A stretch of DNA of 64,000 bases from Neoceratodus forsteri (Eukaryota; Chordata; Ceratodontiformes; Ceratodontidae): NCBI GenBank assembly GCA_016271365.2, contig CM057456.1:883992001-884056000 (forward strand), written 5' to 3'. Shown here in pieces: positions 21,877 to 34,168 of this stretch. Numbering within the stretch: position 1 is the first letter of the stretch; each line of letters begins with the position of its first letter. The notes under the pieces are model-generated. The model made no database searches. It was not told the origin of the DNA and saw only the letters and a program-made list of their open reading frames with translations. Made by a program: the position numbers and the translations under genes.

Positions 21877-21889
21877 AAAGTCAGAGTTA
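21877..21889. repeat. TSD of the nested SINE, left copy
   Basis: AAAGTCAGAGTTA, repeated at 22,489-22,501 directly after the poly-A tail. Confidence 0.88.
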
Positions 21890-22488
21890 AAGGCCCGGTG
21901 GTGCTGACTGTTGAGGCGCTGGACAGCACACCTTGCACCACGCCATTGACCCGAGTTCGGAAATGAGCCTGGGATGCTGGAGGTCAGCCAGGGAGGAGAA
22001 GAATGAAGCGCCCAATGGCTGCTCTTCTTCTCTGGGGGGTTCGCTGCAAGCTCCTGTTACTATATCACCATCTAGGGAAGCCTGGTGGGTAGGTGCAGTA
22101 GTGGAGCAGCAGCATGGGCATTGGGCAGACGTTGGCAGGGGTGGAGCCTTCCAGCTCATTGGCCCCCATTGTACGCGGGCATCTAGGGAGAACAAGGTAA
22201 AAACCCCTCGGTCTCTCCCAGGTGACGACACTTCCCTGCTCTTCTCGGGCTCACAATGGCAGACCCCGCTGTACAGGATCCGCATCTCAACATGTTTGCT
22301 TTGGGGAGGTGAGTAGGGGAGAGTGCCTCCTCATCCGGCCCAGGGGGTTATCCAAATGCCTTGGTTACTGTGTGGATCCGTGTTACTCTAGGGGCAGATC
22401 ACGGCGAGACCAGGGAGAGCAGTTCAGAGGATGTCTGAGAGTGGGGAGAGATGAAGTAGTCAGGAGCATAAATGCTAGGTTAAAAAAA
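21890..22488 (+). mobile_element. ~600-bp SINE with tRNA-like head and A tail
   Basis: The insert is flanked by a 13-bp TSD and ends in an A run. Its head GGCCCGGTGGTGCTGACTGT with GAGGCGCTGG resembles a tRNA A box, and GACCCGAGTTCGGAAATG is a degraded B box. The body shows no ORF. A second copy of the same family lies inverted at 46,382-46,898: both share the head, GAGGTCAGCC(A/G)GG and the GGCATTGGGCAGACGTTGG-like block. I do not recognise a named family. Confidence 0.72.
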
Positions 22489-22501
22489 AAAGTCAGAGTT
22501 A

Positions 22502-24153
22502 GATGTGATACTGAAGAATGGATCACATCAAGCTTACTTAAAGTTATTTAGGTCCAGAAGCAAAATATGGAACAAGTATAAAAAGCATAGACTAGATTTT
22601 GACTTACTGTAATATAAAAAACTATGTAATCAATGTAAATCGGCAATCAGAAAAGCCAAAACTGATGTTTTTAAAAGGAAATTGAATGCTGTCAAAGATA
22701 ACACTAAATCAGTGTGGTCCACTATGAATTTGCTTATGGGGAGAACAATTAAATTTGAAGTTTATTCAATTGTTTTGAATGGCTCCCTTGTTAATGACCC
22801 CATTAAAGTTGCTGACACTTTCAATTTGCATGTTTCTAATTTAGATAAGTATAGATCTAAGCAAAATCTATCTGATAAAGTTTCTAATGACACCATTAAT
22901 TTGGAACAGATACATTTTTGTTCCAGTTCTTCAGATTATAAAATCCCAGAATTTAATTTCTGTGTTCTTTCTCCATATGATGTAATCCAGCATATTACTA
23001 AAATTAATCCTAGACCTTACATTGACTCTAATAATATTGATTTTAGAATATTAAAAAGAGTTATTAATTTAGTCTCAATATCACTAATGAAATTGTTTAG
23101 TTACTCACTTTGCAATGGTGTATACCCAATGAGACGGAAATGTGCTGTGGTGAGGCAAATTTTTAAATCTGGATCCAGGTCTAATTTAAATAATTATTGA
23201 CTCGTATCTCTTTTGGCTCCTTTATCAAAATTTTTGGAAAAGGTAGTCTCCGAACAGTTAACTGAACATTTAGACAAATACAGTCTCTGGACTGATACCC
23301 AACATGGTTTTTGATTAAAATACAGCACTGAAACTGCCTTGGTGAGGTTCACTAGCCAGGCATATAGGACCATTGACGATGGTAACTATGTTGCCTTGAC
23401 TTTTGTGGACCTCACCAAGGCATTTGATTTAGTTGACATTGGGGAACTACTAAAAATGTTAGCTAAGGTTCATGTATCCTATGATGTAATCTCCTGGTTT
23501 CAACAGTATTTGCATAATAGGTCACAGCAAACTTTAATTGATGGCCAACTTTCCAAAGAGTCCTATTTGTATTTTGGAATTCCTCGGACCCCTTTTGTTT
23601 TCAGTTTTTAACTAACTCCCAGAAATCTGTCAGCATACCGAACTTATATTATATGCAGATGATGCCCTTCTGTTTTGCTCTGGCAATAATAGTTCTAACT
23701 TACAACAAAATCTAAAAAAGGACTTCAGTTCTCTACATATGTGGTTTGATATGCATAGGCTGAGTCTGAACTCCGCTAAAACTAAATCATTAGTTTTTTC
23801 AAATGTTAGAAAGTCCTCCATTACTGACTTTGTGCTTTACGCTAATTTTGGAAACCGAATAGAACAGGTGAAATAATTTAAATACTTAGGCTTGCTCCTT
23901 GATTCACACCTGATGTTTGAGCAACACATACTATCTGTTGTTGGTAAGCTGTACAAAAAAACTGGGGAAGTTTTATCAAATTAATAGATCTCTTACTGTT
24001 GATACTAGGTCAAGTCTAACTCATAGTTTATTGTTTTCAGTCATTGAATATGGGGTCAATAATCTATTCCTATATGTCTGACAAAATGCTTTCAAAACTT
24101 AAGTTGCCTTTTAACAGTGTTGTTCGCTTTGCCACAGGTCTCCCAAGACTGAC
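22502..24153 (+). pseudogene. LINE reverse transcriptase domain (plus-strand L2/Rex-like)
   Basis: Linker motifs (WSTMNLLMGR; GSLVNDPIKVADTFNLH) precede RT. RT blocks: LVSLLAPLSKFLEKVVSEQL (23,200), QHGF, FVDLTKAFDLVD (23,400) with the first Asp, SWFQQYLHNRSQQT, LILYADDALLFCSG (about 23,650) with an intact YADD, and KYLGLLLDSHLMFEQH. Stops at 23,199, 23,313 and 23,609 disable it. Confidence 0.85.
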
Positions 24154-24155
24154 AC

Positions 24156-24159
<4 letters not shown>

Positions 24160-24212
<53 letters not shown>
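24160..24212. repeat. (GATA)n microsatellite, tail of the minus-strand L2
   Basis: About 13 perfect GATA units. On the minus strand it reads (TATC)n directly following GGCGCTTTATAAATAAAATA, so it is probably the 3' tail of the L2 copy that starts here and runs left-to-right on the minus strand. Confidence 0.9.
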
Positions 24213-24214
<2 letters not shown>

Positions 24215-24329
24215 TTTTATTTATAAAGCGCCCAATTCCATAGACTCTGGGTGCTGTGCAGTACAAAATCAGCAACAATAATACATATAAGCAGCAATTC
24301 ATCATTAAACAAATTTAAAATTCTATCCA

Positions 24330-27300
24330 ACCCCTAAAAACCAGTGTATCAATCTATGAAAGCCTGCTGGAACAGGCATGTCTGTAACCCCTTTTTAAAG
24401 GCTTCTACAAAGGGGGCCTCCCTTAGATAACTAGGAAGGGAGTTCCACAGAGTAGGCACTGCCACTGAGAATGCCCTGTCCCCAGAATGCCACAGCCTAA
24501 CTCTGGGAACTCCAAGGAAGCTTCCTCCGGCAGAACGGAGTGCCTTGGGTGGATGGTAGGGGGCCAGGAGATCTTGCAGATAGATAGGTCCCCTTTTGTG
24601 TAGGGACTTGTAGGTCAGGAGTCCTACCTTGAAGACAATTCTCCACCTGACTGGCAGCTAGTGCAGTCCGCGGAGGACTGGGGTGATATGCTCACCTCGT
24701 CTCACCCCAGTCAACAATCTTGCTGCTACGTTCTGCACCAGCTGCAGCCTGCGGAGGTTGCCACCAGATAACCCTAGGTACAGAGCATTACAATAGTCCA
24801 GCCTGGAAGTGACTAACACATGCATCAGTGTTGTCAGATCCTCAGGCAGGATCAGGGCTCGGATTCGTGCGATGTTCCTGAGATGATAAAATCCACTCCT
24901 GACGATGGCCGACACCTGTGCATCAAGCGTCAAACCATCGATCAGAATCATGCCCAAATTCTTCACCTTCTAGACAGGGTAAGGGGAACACCCCCTAACA
25001 CTAGGCTAGGAGGTAACCCCTCACCCTCCCTCCACCCCAACGAACTGGATCCACAACCAGTACCTCTGTCTTGTCTGGGTTAAGTTTAATTCAGTTTTGA
25101 GTCATCCATGCCTGGATCTCATCGAGGCAGCTGTTAAACACAGAGGGTGACACCTGGATATTGGGCGCACAGGACACGCACAGCATGGTATAATCTGCAC
25201 AGCAGTGAAAACCCAGCCCGTACTGCCTGATAATGTCCCCCAATGGCAGCATGTACACTGTAAACAACAAGGGCGACAAGACCGAACCCTGTGGAACCCC
25301 ACAGCACAGAGGCTTCGGGTTAGATGAGGCTAACCCCATCGTCACCCTTTGCACTCTGCCTGTCAGGTATGACCTGAACCAGTTGATGACATTACCGGAC
25401 AGGCCACACCAGAACCGCAGGTGGTCAAGTAACACCTCATGGTCCATGGTGTTAGATGCCGCAGAGAGGTCCAGGAGGACCAAGATGGTCTGGTCTTTCC
25501 TGTTCCTCACCATCAGGAGATCTTTAAGCACCCTCTCCAGGGTGGTCTCTGTACTATACCCCGCACAAAACCCAGACTGGAAAGGTTCATAGGTGGAGGA
25601 AGAGGCAAGATATCTCTTGAGCTGTATGGCCACCACTTTTTCAATATTGGAGGTTTGAGACCGGCCTATAATTGCTGAGGGAGTCAGGGTCCAAAGAGGG
25701 TTTCTTCAAAAGGGGTCTAACCAAGGCCTCCTTCAAGGCTTTTGGGAAGACTCCCACTCCTCAAGGAACTTCAGATGATCCCAGCAATCACAGGTCCAAG
25801 AATCCAGCCAAAAGTTGGGTCGGACCTGGGTCCAGTTCACATTGGGTTGGCTGCAGCTTCGAGATTATTTTCACCACCTCCTCCATCCCAACCAGCTCAA
25901 ACTCATCCCAGACAAGAGGAGTGTTTTGACACACTCCAGGCTGGACCATGCATCCCCTTCAAGTGGTACTCAAGGATACCCCATCCCTGATAGAGGACAC
26001 CTTGTTGGCGAAGAATACAGACAGCTCCTCACACCTAGTGCTAGAACCTGCTCCATGGCACAGAGATAGGCAGTATGTAATAGCCCATCCACTGTGTGAA
26101 TAAGCTGAGCCGGTCTGTTCCTCACTATAGCAATCTGCCTAGACAAATATCCCACCTTCTTATGGGAGATTGCCCCCTAATAGTCAACATAATGTGACCT
26201 CGGGGCCAATTTGTCCTCCAGCAGGCCAGATCTCCTCCAGCACCTCTCTAACTTCTGCCCCTTGATCTTTAAACTCCGGAGAGCCTCATTGAACCAAGGA
26301 GGTCTCCGGTGAGTAGACAAGGGATGGACATGAACTGGTGCGATGGAATCGAAGGCTGCAGTAACCGCCCCATTATATGCTACCACTGCTTCCTATGCTC
26401 CAATCGCACAAGCTGCCCCAAACTCAATAGGTCCAGCACTGCCAGTAGTCCCATTGAGGAAACTCCTCTTAACGGGTGGTATGGGACCATCTTCACAGGA
26501 GTGGGACCATTTAGGGGGGTGCCACCAAGTGTGAACCTTACGGTGCTATGATCCGACCAACATACAGGATCAACACTGAGGTCGGTCACATCTAACCCTA
26601 ACAAAAATACCAGATCCAATGTGTGGCCACCTGAGTGCGTAGCTGTTGTTACTTTTTGCGACATGACCAGGGCCCCCATGCTTTCCAGGAGATCGCTCCC
26701 AAAACCCAAGATCCCAACGTCAACCCAGGCATTGAAGTCCCCCAGAATTAAACACCTGGGAGACTCCAACACCAGGCCAGTGATTAGCACTTTGATCTCC
26801 TGCACAAAAACTCCATCCATGCCAGGAGGACGATAAAGCACAGGGACCCTGAAACCTGCCCCCACACCACCTCGGGCAGTCACACACACTTGAATGATTG
26901 CATATGACCTACAGGTAGCACCATGAGGTTCAGGCTGGTTTTAAAACAAATGGCTACCCCCCACCCCTGTGATCCTCCCTCAGGTTGTGTATCACAGAGT
27001 ACCCATCCAACACCGCTGCCTCCAAGATGGGGGTGGCCTTTCCATCCAGCCAGGTCTCCATGATGCAAGCCAAGTCAACCAAGGATATCAAGTCTGCCAA
27101 TATGACAGTCTTATTCCTCATTGACCTGGCATTGCATAGAACAATCCGAGTAGGATGAGATGAGGCAGCCGGACCGGCCAGCTGCCCACAATCCATTGTG
27201 GAACCCTTGGGTATTGGAACTAAACATGGCAACCTCCTCTCCAGTTCCCATTTTGCCCCAGGGCATCTCCTTGGCCTCACTACCCAAATTCTAGACACCC

Positions 27301-27480
27301 CGGCAGCCACCCGGGTACCACCATGGCCAGACCCCCCCCTCCGAGCTATTCCCAGGGCTCTACACCTCCAGTAGGCCTCAACTGGAAGTCTTGGGAGCTC
27401 AAAGGGATGGAGGCCGCGGAGGTGGTCCCCTGAGTAGCTGCACCTTATGGGTCCCTTTCCCAAACACATTTTCACACAAA
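24330..27480 (-). pseudogene. L2 ORF2 (endonuclease-RT), degraded
   Basis: Endonuclease: LCNARSMRNKTVILADLI (about 27,140) and CIMETWLDG carry the Asn and Glu. FRVPVLYRPPG and ILGDFNAWVD (26,740) follow, then WSDHSTVRF (26,560). RT: STETTLERVLKDLL, VLLDLSAASNTMDH (25,460, AFDT changed to ASNT), CGVPQGSVLSPLLF (25,290) and CADYTMLC (25,200) where YADDT is expected. The two altered catalytic boxes make RT inactive. Frames change near 26,380, 25,650 and 25,090. Confidence 0.88.
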
Positions 27481-28583
27481 TAGCTATTCACTCACACAAA
27501 AACTAATATAACACAACCCCCTCAACCAAATAAACTAAACAATTAAAACAACAACCCCTACACATTAAACAATATCCAAGGTAATAATAAAAATAAAATC
27601 CTTATTAAATGTAGAAAGAAAACGGCAAAAGGCACAAAGTTCCAGATTAAATTAAGAGTCTTGACAAACTACAAATGAAAAATATTAGCTATAGGAACTC
27701 TCACTTCCTTAGGCCATGTCCAAGTTCCACTAAAGACCGGATGCTCTCACTGTCCAGAATTCTGTGGTTACAGAAATTATTTTTCACCAACGATAATGAC
27801 TCAAAGGCACTCTCACTGCCAATCCAATTAAATCCAGGCCACACAAAGAAAAGAACGGGCAGGATCACCAATTCACATGGTCCCACTCTGACCAGGGATG
27901 CCGGGGACAGTTCTCCACACAGCTGTATTTCAGTGAACACCAATTCAGCCTGACTGCTACACAAAAACAAAGAAACCCCATCCAGAGCCCAAACCTCTCC
28001 CTGGACTCCACTGCTACCACAGCCACCCAACGGTAACAGGGCAGCAGAACAGAAGCACTGCAGGTGCAACCGCCCACCAGCAGCAACACCATGGCACACC
28101 ACCAGGTCAAGGCCAGGCACCAGGAAGGAGTTCACTCCGATGCTCCGCAGTAAACCACGGCCAAACCTCCTCAGCCTTCCTCAGCATTCTTCCCCCACAC
28201 AAACTCCTCCAGATGCTGCCCCAGTTCTCTGCTTGAAAGACCTTTATCCACCTCCTGCCGATCTTCACACTCCTTCCTCTCGACCAACCAAACACCAGAC
28301 CAATGACAAGTAAATCTCTGGTAAATCCAGTAAATCTCCAGCAGCAGGCTATATATTTAAACAGTGCACAGTCAGTTAATAAAAGGCTGCTGACGTTATG
28401 ATTGATGAGCGCTAGTATTACAGTTCCTAGCATCTCAGTTTCTGTTTCCACACTACAACCCAGGAGACAAAACGAAAAATAAAACGTACCACTACACAAA
28501 ACGCAATGCAAAACAACAAATAAAATATAAAACAAGTTAAAACAAATGCTAAAAAGCCTCATGCACCTAGCCAGTGAAATCAG
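27481..28583 (-). other. 5' region of the L2-like LINE
   Basis: A-rich non-coding sequence at 27,480-27,670 and a more mixed stretch to 28,583. Minus-strand readings here (for example 28,107-28,562) have no recognised domain. It may include an untranslated leader or a decayed ORF1. Confidence 0.5.
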
Positions 28584-30270
28584 TTAGAGCTGTGCTTGTG
28601 CTGTGCATCCGACAGAACCCATATTGCTGGGGTAGAGGAGGTTGTATTTAAGCAGGTGGTCCATGAGCTGGTCAGCTATGATTCTCTCAAGTGCTTTGGA
28701 CAGCAGGGACAGGATTGATATGGGTCTATAGTTGGCTACTAGTGCTCTGTCTCCCTCTTTTAGCACTGGGGTCACCAGAGTGGATTTCCAGACAGAAGGG
28801 AAAGATAACATGCGAAGTGAAAGCTTGAACAGCTTGCTGGTGGGAATAATGATCGCAGGTAGTGCGATGTCGACCAGTTTCATATCGAGACCATCACCCC
28901 ATATGGATTTTCCCAAGGACTCAAGAGATTTACTTTCTGGCTTCGGCAATGGTCACTTGTCTGAAGTAGAAATTAGGGCAGAAGTTAGGGGAGGTCAGTT
29001 GATTAGTGGGTAGAATACTGCCAGGGGGCATGCTAGGTCCTGAAGGGAGGACTGTGCTGTAGTCTGTGAAGGCTTCATTGAATACATTGGCCATGGCAGC
29101 ATCATTTGTAATGATAATGATCTCCCCTTTATGTTGAAGCATGGAGGGGGGTGATCTATTGCCAGTCCTGAGGAGGTTCTCTATTGAGGCCCAGACCTTC
29201 TTCCCATCTCCCAGGAACTGGGATTGCTAGGTCTTGTGATACATGGCTATGGCTTGTCAGATTGCCCAGGTGCATTTGTTTCTGGCTGTTCTATAATTTT
29301 GGATGTCCGAAGTTGCCCTTGTTGCCCTAGCATGGTGCCAGAGGAGGTCCCGCTGTCGCATCAAGCTGAGGAGTTATGGGATGCCCCAGTCCTTCCTACT
29401 GCCTTTTATCTTCTTCCTGCGATAGGGGATGAATTTGTCTACTGTCATGTTAAAGAGAGTGAGGAAAAGTTGAAAGGCAGTGTTGACCGAAGGGCATTTA
29501 TCTAGTATGCTCCAGTCTTGGTTTGCAAGATGGGTCCCAAACTGGACCATAAAGCTGGCTCTGATGACTCTATTATGCACTAGTTGAGGGGGGGCTTAAT
29601 CTTTTTAGCTGATCACTAACTTTGGGTAGGTGAGTGGTCACTCAGGGTGTCGGGCAGAACCATAACATTGAATAGTCTTTCTGGGTGCGTGGTTAGTACC
29701 CAGTCAATTAAGGTACTGATCCCCATACGATAGCTAGTTCTAGTGCTGTTGGTGTTCATTTGCTTTAGGTAGAGCCCAGAAATTAGTTCTCTGTGTCTCG
29801 CACTGGAGCTGGTCATCCAGTTGGAATTAAAGTCCCTTAGTACAATGGTTTCTTTATTTTGGCTGGTCTGGGTGAACTGGGATGCATCGGCTTCCAACTC
29901 TGCTTGTTGCCGCCCAGGTGAAATGTGTACTGCCATGACAGCTAGACCTTTACACCATTTGCCTAGCAAGATTTTTAAAGCAGTGCATTCACAGTCATTA
30001 TTTGCAGAAGCAAGCTGGATTCTGTGGCACAGCAGATGGTTCCAGAGGTAGATTGTGCAACCCCTCCCCTTTTCAATTAATGGTCAAACCTATGCAGATT
30101 GTAGCCAGGGATGGAGACTTCAGAGTTGGCAGTATGTGAAGACAGCCAGGTCTCAGTCAAAGCAAGGACATCAGACAAGTTATTAGCTACCCAAGCCTCA
30201 AACTGAGTTAGTTTAGCAAGGAGGCTACAGATGTTCAAGGACATGATCTTTAGATGCCCTTCTCCAGTTG
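28584..30270 (-). pseudogene. LINE endonuclease and RT N-terminus, degraded
   Basis: LKIMSLNICSLLAKLTQFEAW (about 30,255; Asn), LALTETWLSS (Glu), VPIPGYNLHRFDH, then LRDFNSNWMTS (29,840; GDFN changed to RDFN) and SDHSP (29,640). RT start: WKSTLVTPVLKEGD, NYRPISILSLLSKALERI. Stops or shifts near 30,060, 29,600, 29,370 and 28,940. Confidence 0.82.
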
Positions 30271-30500
30271 TAGTCTGTGTATATGCTGGCATGGGGCCAG
30301 GTTTAGGGTGGATGTTCCCAGAGATCAACAGTAGAATCAAGATAAGTTTCCTGCACAATTTCGAGAAGAGTAGCTTTCCTTTTGGCTGCGTCTGAGTCTG
30401 GAGGCCTGGATTGGTGGGTTGAGGCCCTATCGAAATGTGAAGGCCAGTAAAGAGCCAGAAGGGTGGGAAAGTAATCCATGAGCCCAATGTCAAAATGAGA
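28584..30500 (-). mobile_element. Second L2/Rex-like LINE, minus strand, 3' half missing
   Basis: It reads endonuclease (30,250-29,616), linker (29,580-28,930) and the start of RT (28,949-28,584) and stops abruptly at PSNMGSVGC, where the RT GFR block should continue. The rest is not found to the left of the L2 copy, so it was deleted or lost. Closest relatives in the window are the LINEs at 20.1 and 38.7 kb. Confidence 0.82.
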
Positions 30501-30960
30501 GGTGGCCCAGTATGTAGTAGGGATGTCGAGATACTACTGGTTTCTCACTGGGCAGCTTTTATGCACAGTGGGATAGGGTAGTCAGGGTGTACGTCAGGCA
30601 CAGCTTGGGCACGGTGACTAGTAGTAGCAGCTGAAGGGGAAAGATGCCTGGCAAGGAATGCAGGCTCATGTTAGCTCTCCCAACCTGCTATGTGTTCAGT
30701 CCTGATATGTGGCAGACCCAAGGTGTAGAAAGGAGAGAGAGAATATTCCTTGATAAGAAACAAATAGTGACTGTCTGCTGAAGGTGAGTGCTAGTTGGGA
30801 GGCCAGAAACTAAGAGAGATCAACAGAACCAGTGCCTTTGTACAGGTGATTGAAGGCACTTATCCCTTTAAGAGGAGGAGTACAAGTCTGAGTGTAAGGA
30901 GGGTGGGTCTAAAAGTGTATTTAATAAAGGACAGGGGGAGGTGGGTGGGCCAAAAAAGTC
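30501..30960. other. Unassigned stretch, possible 5' leader of the 28.6-30.5 kb LINE
   Basis: No ORF or repeat structure stands out. Position and strand fit the 5' UTR of the preceding minus-strand LINE. Confidence 0.4.
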
Positions 30961-31290
30961 TGCAGCAGCGGAGCAAAGCTGCAAGGGGGAAGTTTTTTCT
31001 TTTGTGATTAAGTCTTTTTCTTTTGTGATTTCACAGCCTATCAGGCTGGGGACAGAAAGTCTGCTTAGCTAGGGTGTGCAAACACCAGGAGACAATGCAG
31101 GTCGCTAGGGTGAGCAAACACCAACAGGAAAACGGTGCCAAATTCAAATTGGGAGAAGTCCTGAGTCTGTGCCATACCTGGCTGAATCAAAGGGGCTGGC
31201 AGCTGTTCCAGGGTGATTCGAACCGCAAATGTGGTTTGGTTGAGAGAATTCACCTGGTCAGGGTACGGAGATCCCCTAAGGAAAAAAGCA
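30961..31290 (+). repeat. Composite-repeat head plus one 98-bp minisatellite unit (copy 1)
   Basis: AAGTCTGCAGCAGCGGAGC (30,956 on), CACAGCCTATCAGGCTGGGG, CAAACACCAACAGGAAAACG and CAAATTCAAATTGG match 37,793-38,005 in order. It ends with a single minisatellite unit (TGAATCAAAGGGGCTGGCAG .. GGAGATCCCCT). A CR1 copy follows immediately, separating this copy from the second. Confidence 0.8.
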
Positions 31291-31397
31291 AGTGGGCAAA
31301 AATAATAAAGAACATAAGAACATTAGAACATAAGAAAAGCATCGGCAGATGGGGACCATGTGATCCATCTAGTCTGCCCTAGAAACTACCCCCCTCC

Positions 31398-34100
31398 CTA
31401 TGCAGCCTTTGTCCTAACTTGTCCTTTAAGTCTATCCCATGTGAGTTTGAACTCCCTGATTGTCTTTGATGCTACCACCTCCTGGGGCAGTCTGTTCCAC
31501 GGGTCTATCACTCTCTCTGTGAAGAAGTACTTCTTGAGGTTGCTTTTGAACTTTCGTCCTACCAGTCTCATATCATGCCCTCTCGTGCGTGCTGCCATGT
31601 TCTGTTGAAATAAATTTCCCCTGTGTTAAATCCCCTCACGTACTTAAATATTTAAATCATGTCTCCTCTGTTTCTTCTCTGCTCAAGAGAGTATAGGTTC
31701 AGCTCCCCGACTCTTGCTTCATATGACCTGTGATGCAGTCCATGCACCATCTTAGTAGCCCTTCTCTGCACCGTTTCCAAATGGTCAATGTCCTTCTTGA
31801 GGTGAGGTCTCCAGAACTGAACGCAGTACTCCAAGTATGGCCTCACCAAGGACCTATAGAGGGGCATGATAACCTCCCTCTTTCTACTAGAAATACCTCT
31901 ACTTATACATCCGAGGATGCCACCCGCTTTCTGTGCTGCTTTCTCACATTGTTTTCCTACCTTCAATTCGTCAGTGATGATTATGCAGAGATCTCACTCC
32001 GTTTGTGTCTCCTTAAGTTGATGTCCTCTCAGTGTGTATTTTTTTACAGGGTTCCTCTTTCCCAAGTGCATTATCTTACACGTTTTGGCATTAAATTGTA
32101 ACTGCCAGTCCCTGAACTAATCCTCTAGCCTTCTAAAGTCAGCTTCCAATTTGTCTGCTCCTTCCTTTGTGTCCACTCTGTTGCAGAGTTGTGTATCATC
32201 TGCAAACAGGCAAACCTTCCCTGTTAGTCTATTCGCTATGTCTGCTATAAATATGTTAAATAGGATCAGTCCCAGTACCGATCCCTGTGGGACACCACTG
32301 GTCCTATCATTCAGCCAGTTACTGGTCCAGCTGACCATCTTCTGGCCAACTCCCGTATGTTCCAGCTTGTTGGTTAGCCTTCTGTGAGGGACGGTGTCAA
32401 AGGCCTTGCTGAAATCTAGGTATACAACATCCATCACCCCTCCCTGATCCAATGTTCTGGTGACCCAGTCGAAGAAGTCGATCAAGTTGGTTTGACAAGA
32501 GCGTCCTGCTGTGAAGCCATGTTGCTTTGGGTCCATTTTTTCAGTATCTGTTAGGTACGCCTCTATCCTCTCTTTTAGTAGTGACTCTATCATTTTCCCC
32601 ACAACGGAAGTCAAACTGACAGGGCGGTAATTTCTTGCTTTTCCTTGTTTCTGCTCTTGTATAAGGGCACATCAGTTGCCTGTTTCCAGTCCTGAGGTAT
32701 TTTCCCACTGTTTAGTGACTTGTTGAACAGCTCAGCCAGCGGTGCGGCCAGTTCCTCTTGGAGCTCATTCAATATCCTAGGGTGTATGCCCTCTGGTCCC
32801 ATGGCTTTTTCCATTTTCAGTTTATTAAGCTCTTTCAGGACCCTCTCCCTTGTCAAGGGGCTAGTATCTGCTCCCTTTGTCCTGCTCAGTGTGAGATCTT
32901 TGCTACTGTCTTCTATGGTGAAGACAGAGCAAAATAACTAATTTAGCACTTCTGCCTCGTCCTCGTCATTCTTTGCCATCTTATCTTCCTTGGTTGCTAG
33001 TCAGACTATTCCTCCCTTAGTTTTTCTTTTTTCTCTTATGTATCTATAGAAGGTTTTGTCTCCCTCCTTAACACGCTGTGCTATTTTCTCTTCCATCTGA
33101 GCTTTTGCTCTTCTAACAGCTTTCCCTGCCTCCTTTAATTTGTTCTTGTATTCTTCCATGTCTGCTTCATGTTTTCGTTGCTTGAATTGTGTAAAAGCCT
33201 TTTTTTCTCTTTGATTTTGGATGCTAGTTCATGAGAGAACCAGAGAGATCTTTTCCTTCTTTTGGACTTGCTGATCTGCTTAGTGCATACAGTTGTTACT
33301 GTATGCAGAGCAGCCTTCAGAATATTCCAGCAGTCCTCTTCATCTCCTGTGATTCTGCCTTCTAGCATGGATACGATCATAGTTCTCATTTTGAGGAAGC
33401 TGTTTTTTCTGAAATCTAGTACCTTGATTTTGGTGAGACTATTTTCCTCCATACTGTTCACAGTAAACCAGATTGAACTGTGATCACTGGTCCCTAGATT
33501 GGCTCCCACCTCTGCTTCTGGGATCCTTGTGCTGTTTGTCAGCACTAGATCCAATATTGCTTTGTCTCTGGTGGGTGAGTTCACCAGTTGATGCAAACCT
33601 GCTCCCCTTAGTGCAAAAAGGAACTCTTTGCTCCAGTCTGAGGATGCTGTGTGTGAGGACCAATCCACATCTGGTAGATTGAAGTCCCCCAAAAGAAACA
33701 ACTCATCCCTGTCTGTCGTCATTGAGATGGTTTCCAAGAGTTCCTTGTCTATGTCGGCCTCCTGGGATGGGGGTTTGTATATGACTCCTACCCAGATATG
33801 GGCTTTGTCCCTGGCTTCTAGTGTAACCCAAAGGGCCTCTGCTTTACTGTGTTTTCCCTGCATTTATGTTGTGCATATGTCATCTCTGACATACAATGCC
33901 ACCACCCACCCCCTTCTTTCTCTTGCGATCTTTCTGGAATATAGCATACCCTAGGATGGTAACATCTCAGGAGTGGTTCCCAGTAAACCATGTTTCCATA
34001 ACAGTGACCCAGTCTAATTGTGTGTCTGACATTATGGCTGTGAGATCAGGGATTTTGTTTGACAGACTACGAACATTGACACACATTGCCTTCCATTTCC
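31398..34100 (-). pseudogene. CR1 ORF2 (endonuclease-RT), a few breaks
   Basis: Endonuclease: CVNVRSLSNKIPDLTAIM (about 34,075), TVMETWFTGNH (Glu), VGVIYKPPSQ (33,800), FLLGDFNLPDVDW (33,715), TSDHSSIWFTV (33,480). RT: LNKLKMEKAMGPEGIHPRI, VVGKMIESLLKERIEAYL, DVVYLDFSKAFDTVPH (about 32,410), SGVPQGSVLGLILFNIFI (32,290), CLFADDTQL (32,200; catalytic pair intact). C-terminus: PLYRSLVRPYLEYCVQFWRP and YFFTERVIDPWNRLPQEVV (31,500). Frame changes near 33,130, 32,615, 32,115 and 31,650. Confidence 0.92.
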
Positions 34101-34168
34101 TTCTGTTTTGGTCATTTGCATTTTTAATATGTTTTGGTTGTGTAATTTTGTTGAAATGCTTGGTCTGG

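Larger units (their letters stand above)
20106..24153 (+). mobile_element. L2/Rex-like LINE on plus strand, 3' end lost, with two nested insertions
   Basis: Endonuclease (20,647-21,370), linker (22,560-22,800) and RT (22,980-24,150) are colinear. A CR1 fragment (21,390-21,735) and a SINE (21,890-22,488) interrupt it. The reading breaks off at SVVRFATGLPRLTH (about 24,120-24,150), where the GATA microsatellite and the minus-strand L2 begin. Its 5' leader 20,106-20,646 has no clear ORF1. Confidence 0.85.
24213..28583 (-). mobile_element. L2-like LINE, nearly full length, minus strand
   Basis: From right to left: 5' region (27,480-28,583), endonuclease (27,475-26,380), linker, RT (25,640-25,090) and C-terminus (24,970-24,330), then 3' UTR with the TATC tail. 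The C-terminal reading (LGMILIDGLTLDAQV, RLDYCNALYLGL, RLQLVQNVAARLLTG, LHWLPV) is the canonical L2 pattern. It interrupts or abuts two other LINEs, at 24,153 and 28,584. Confidence 0.88.

Noticed and set aside
25233..25592. 119-codon plus-strand ORF
   Set aside because: Antisense of the L2 RT, which shows LLDLSAA and GVPQGSVLSPLLF on the minus strand.
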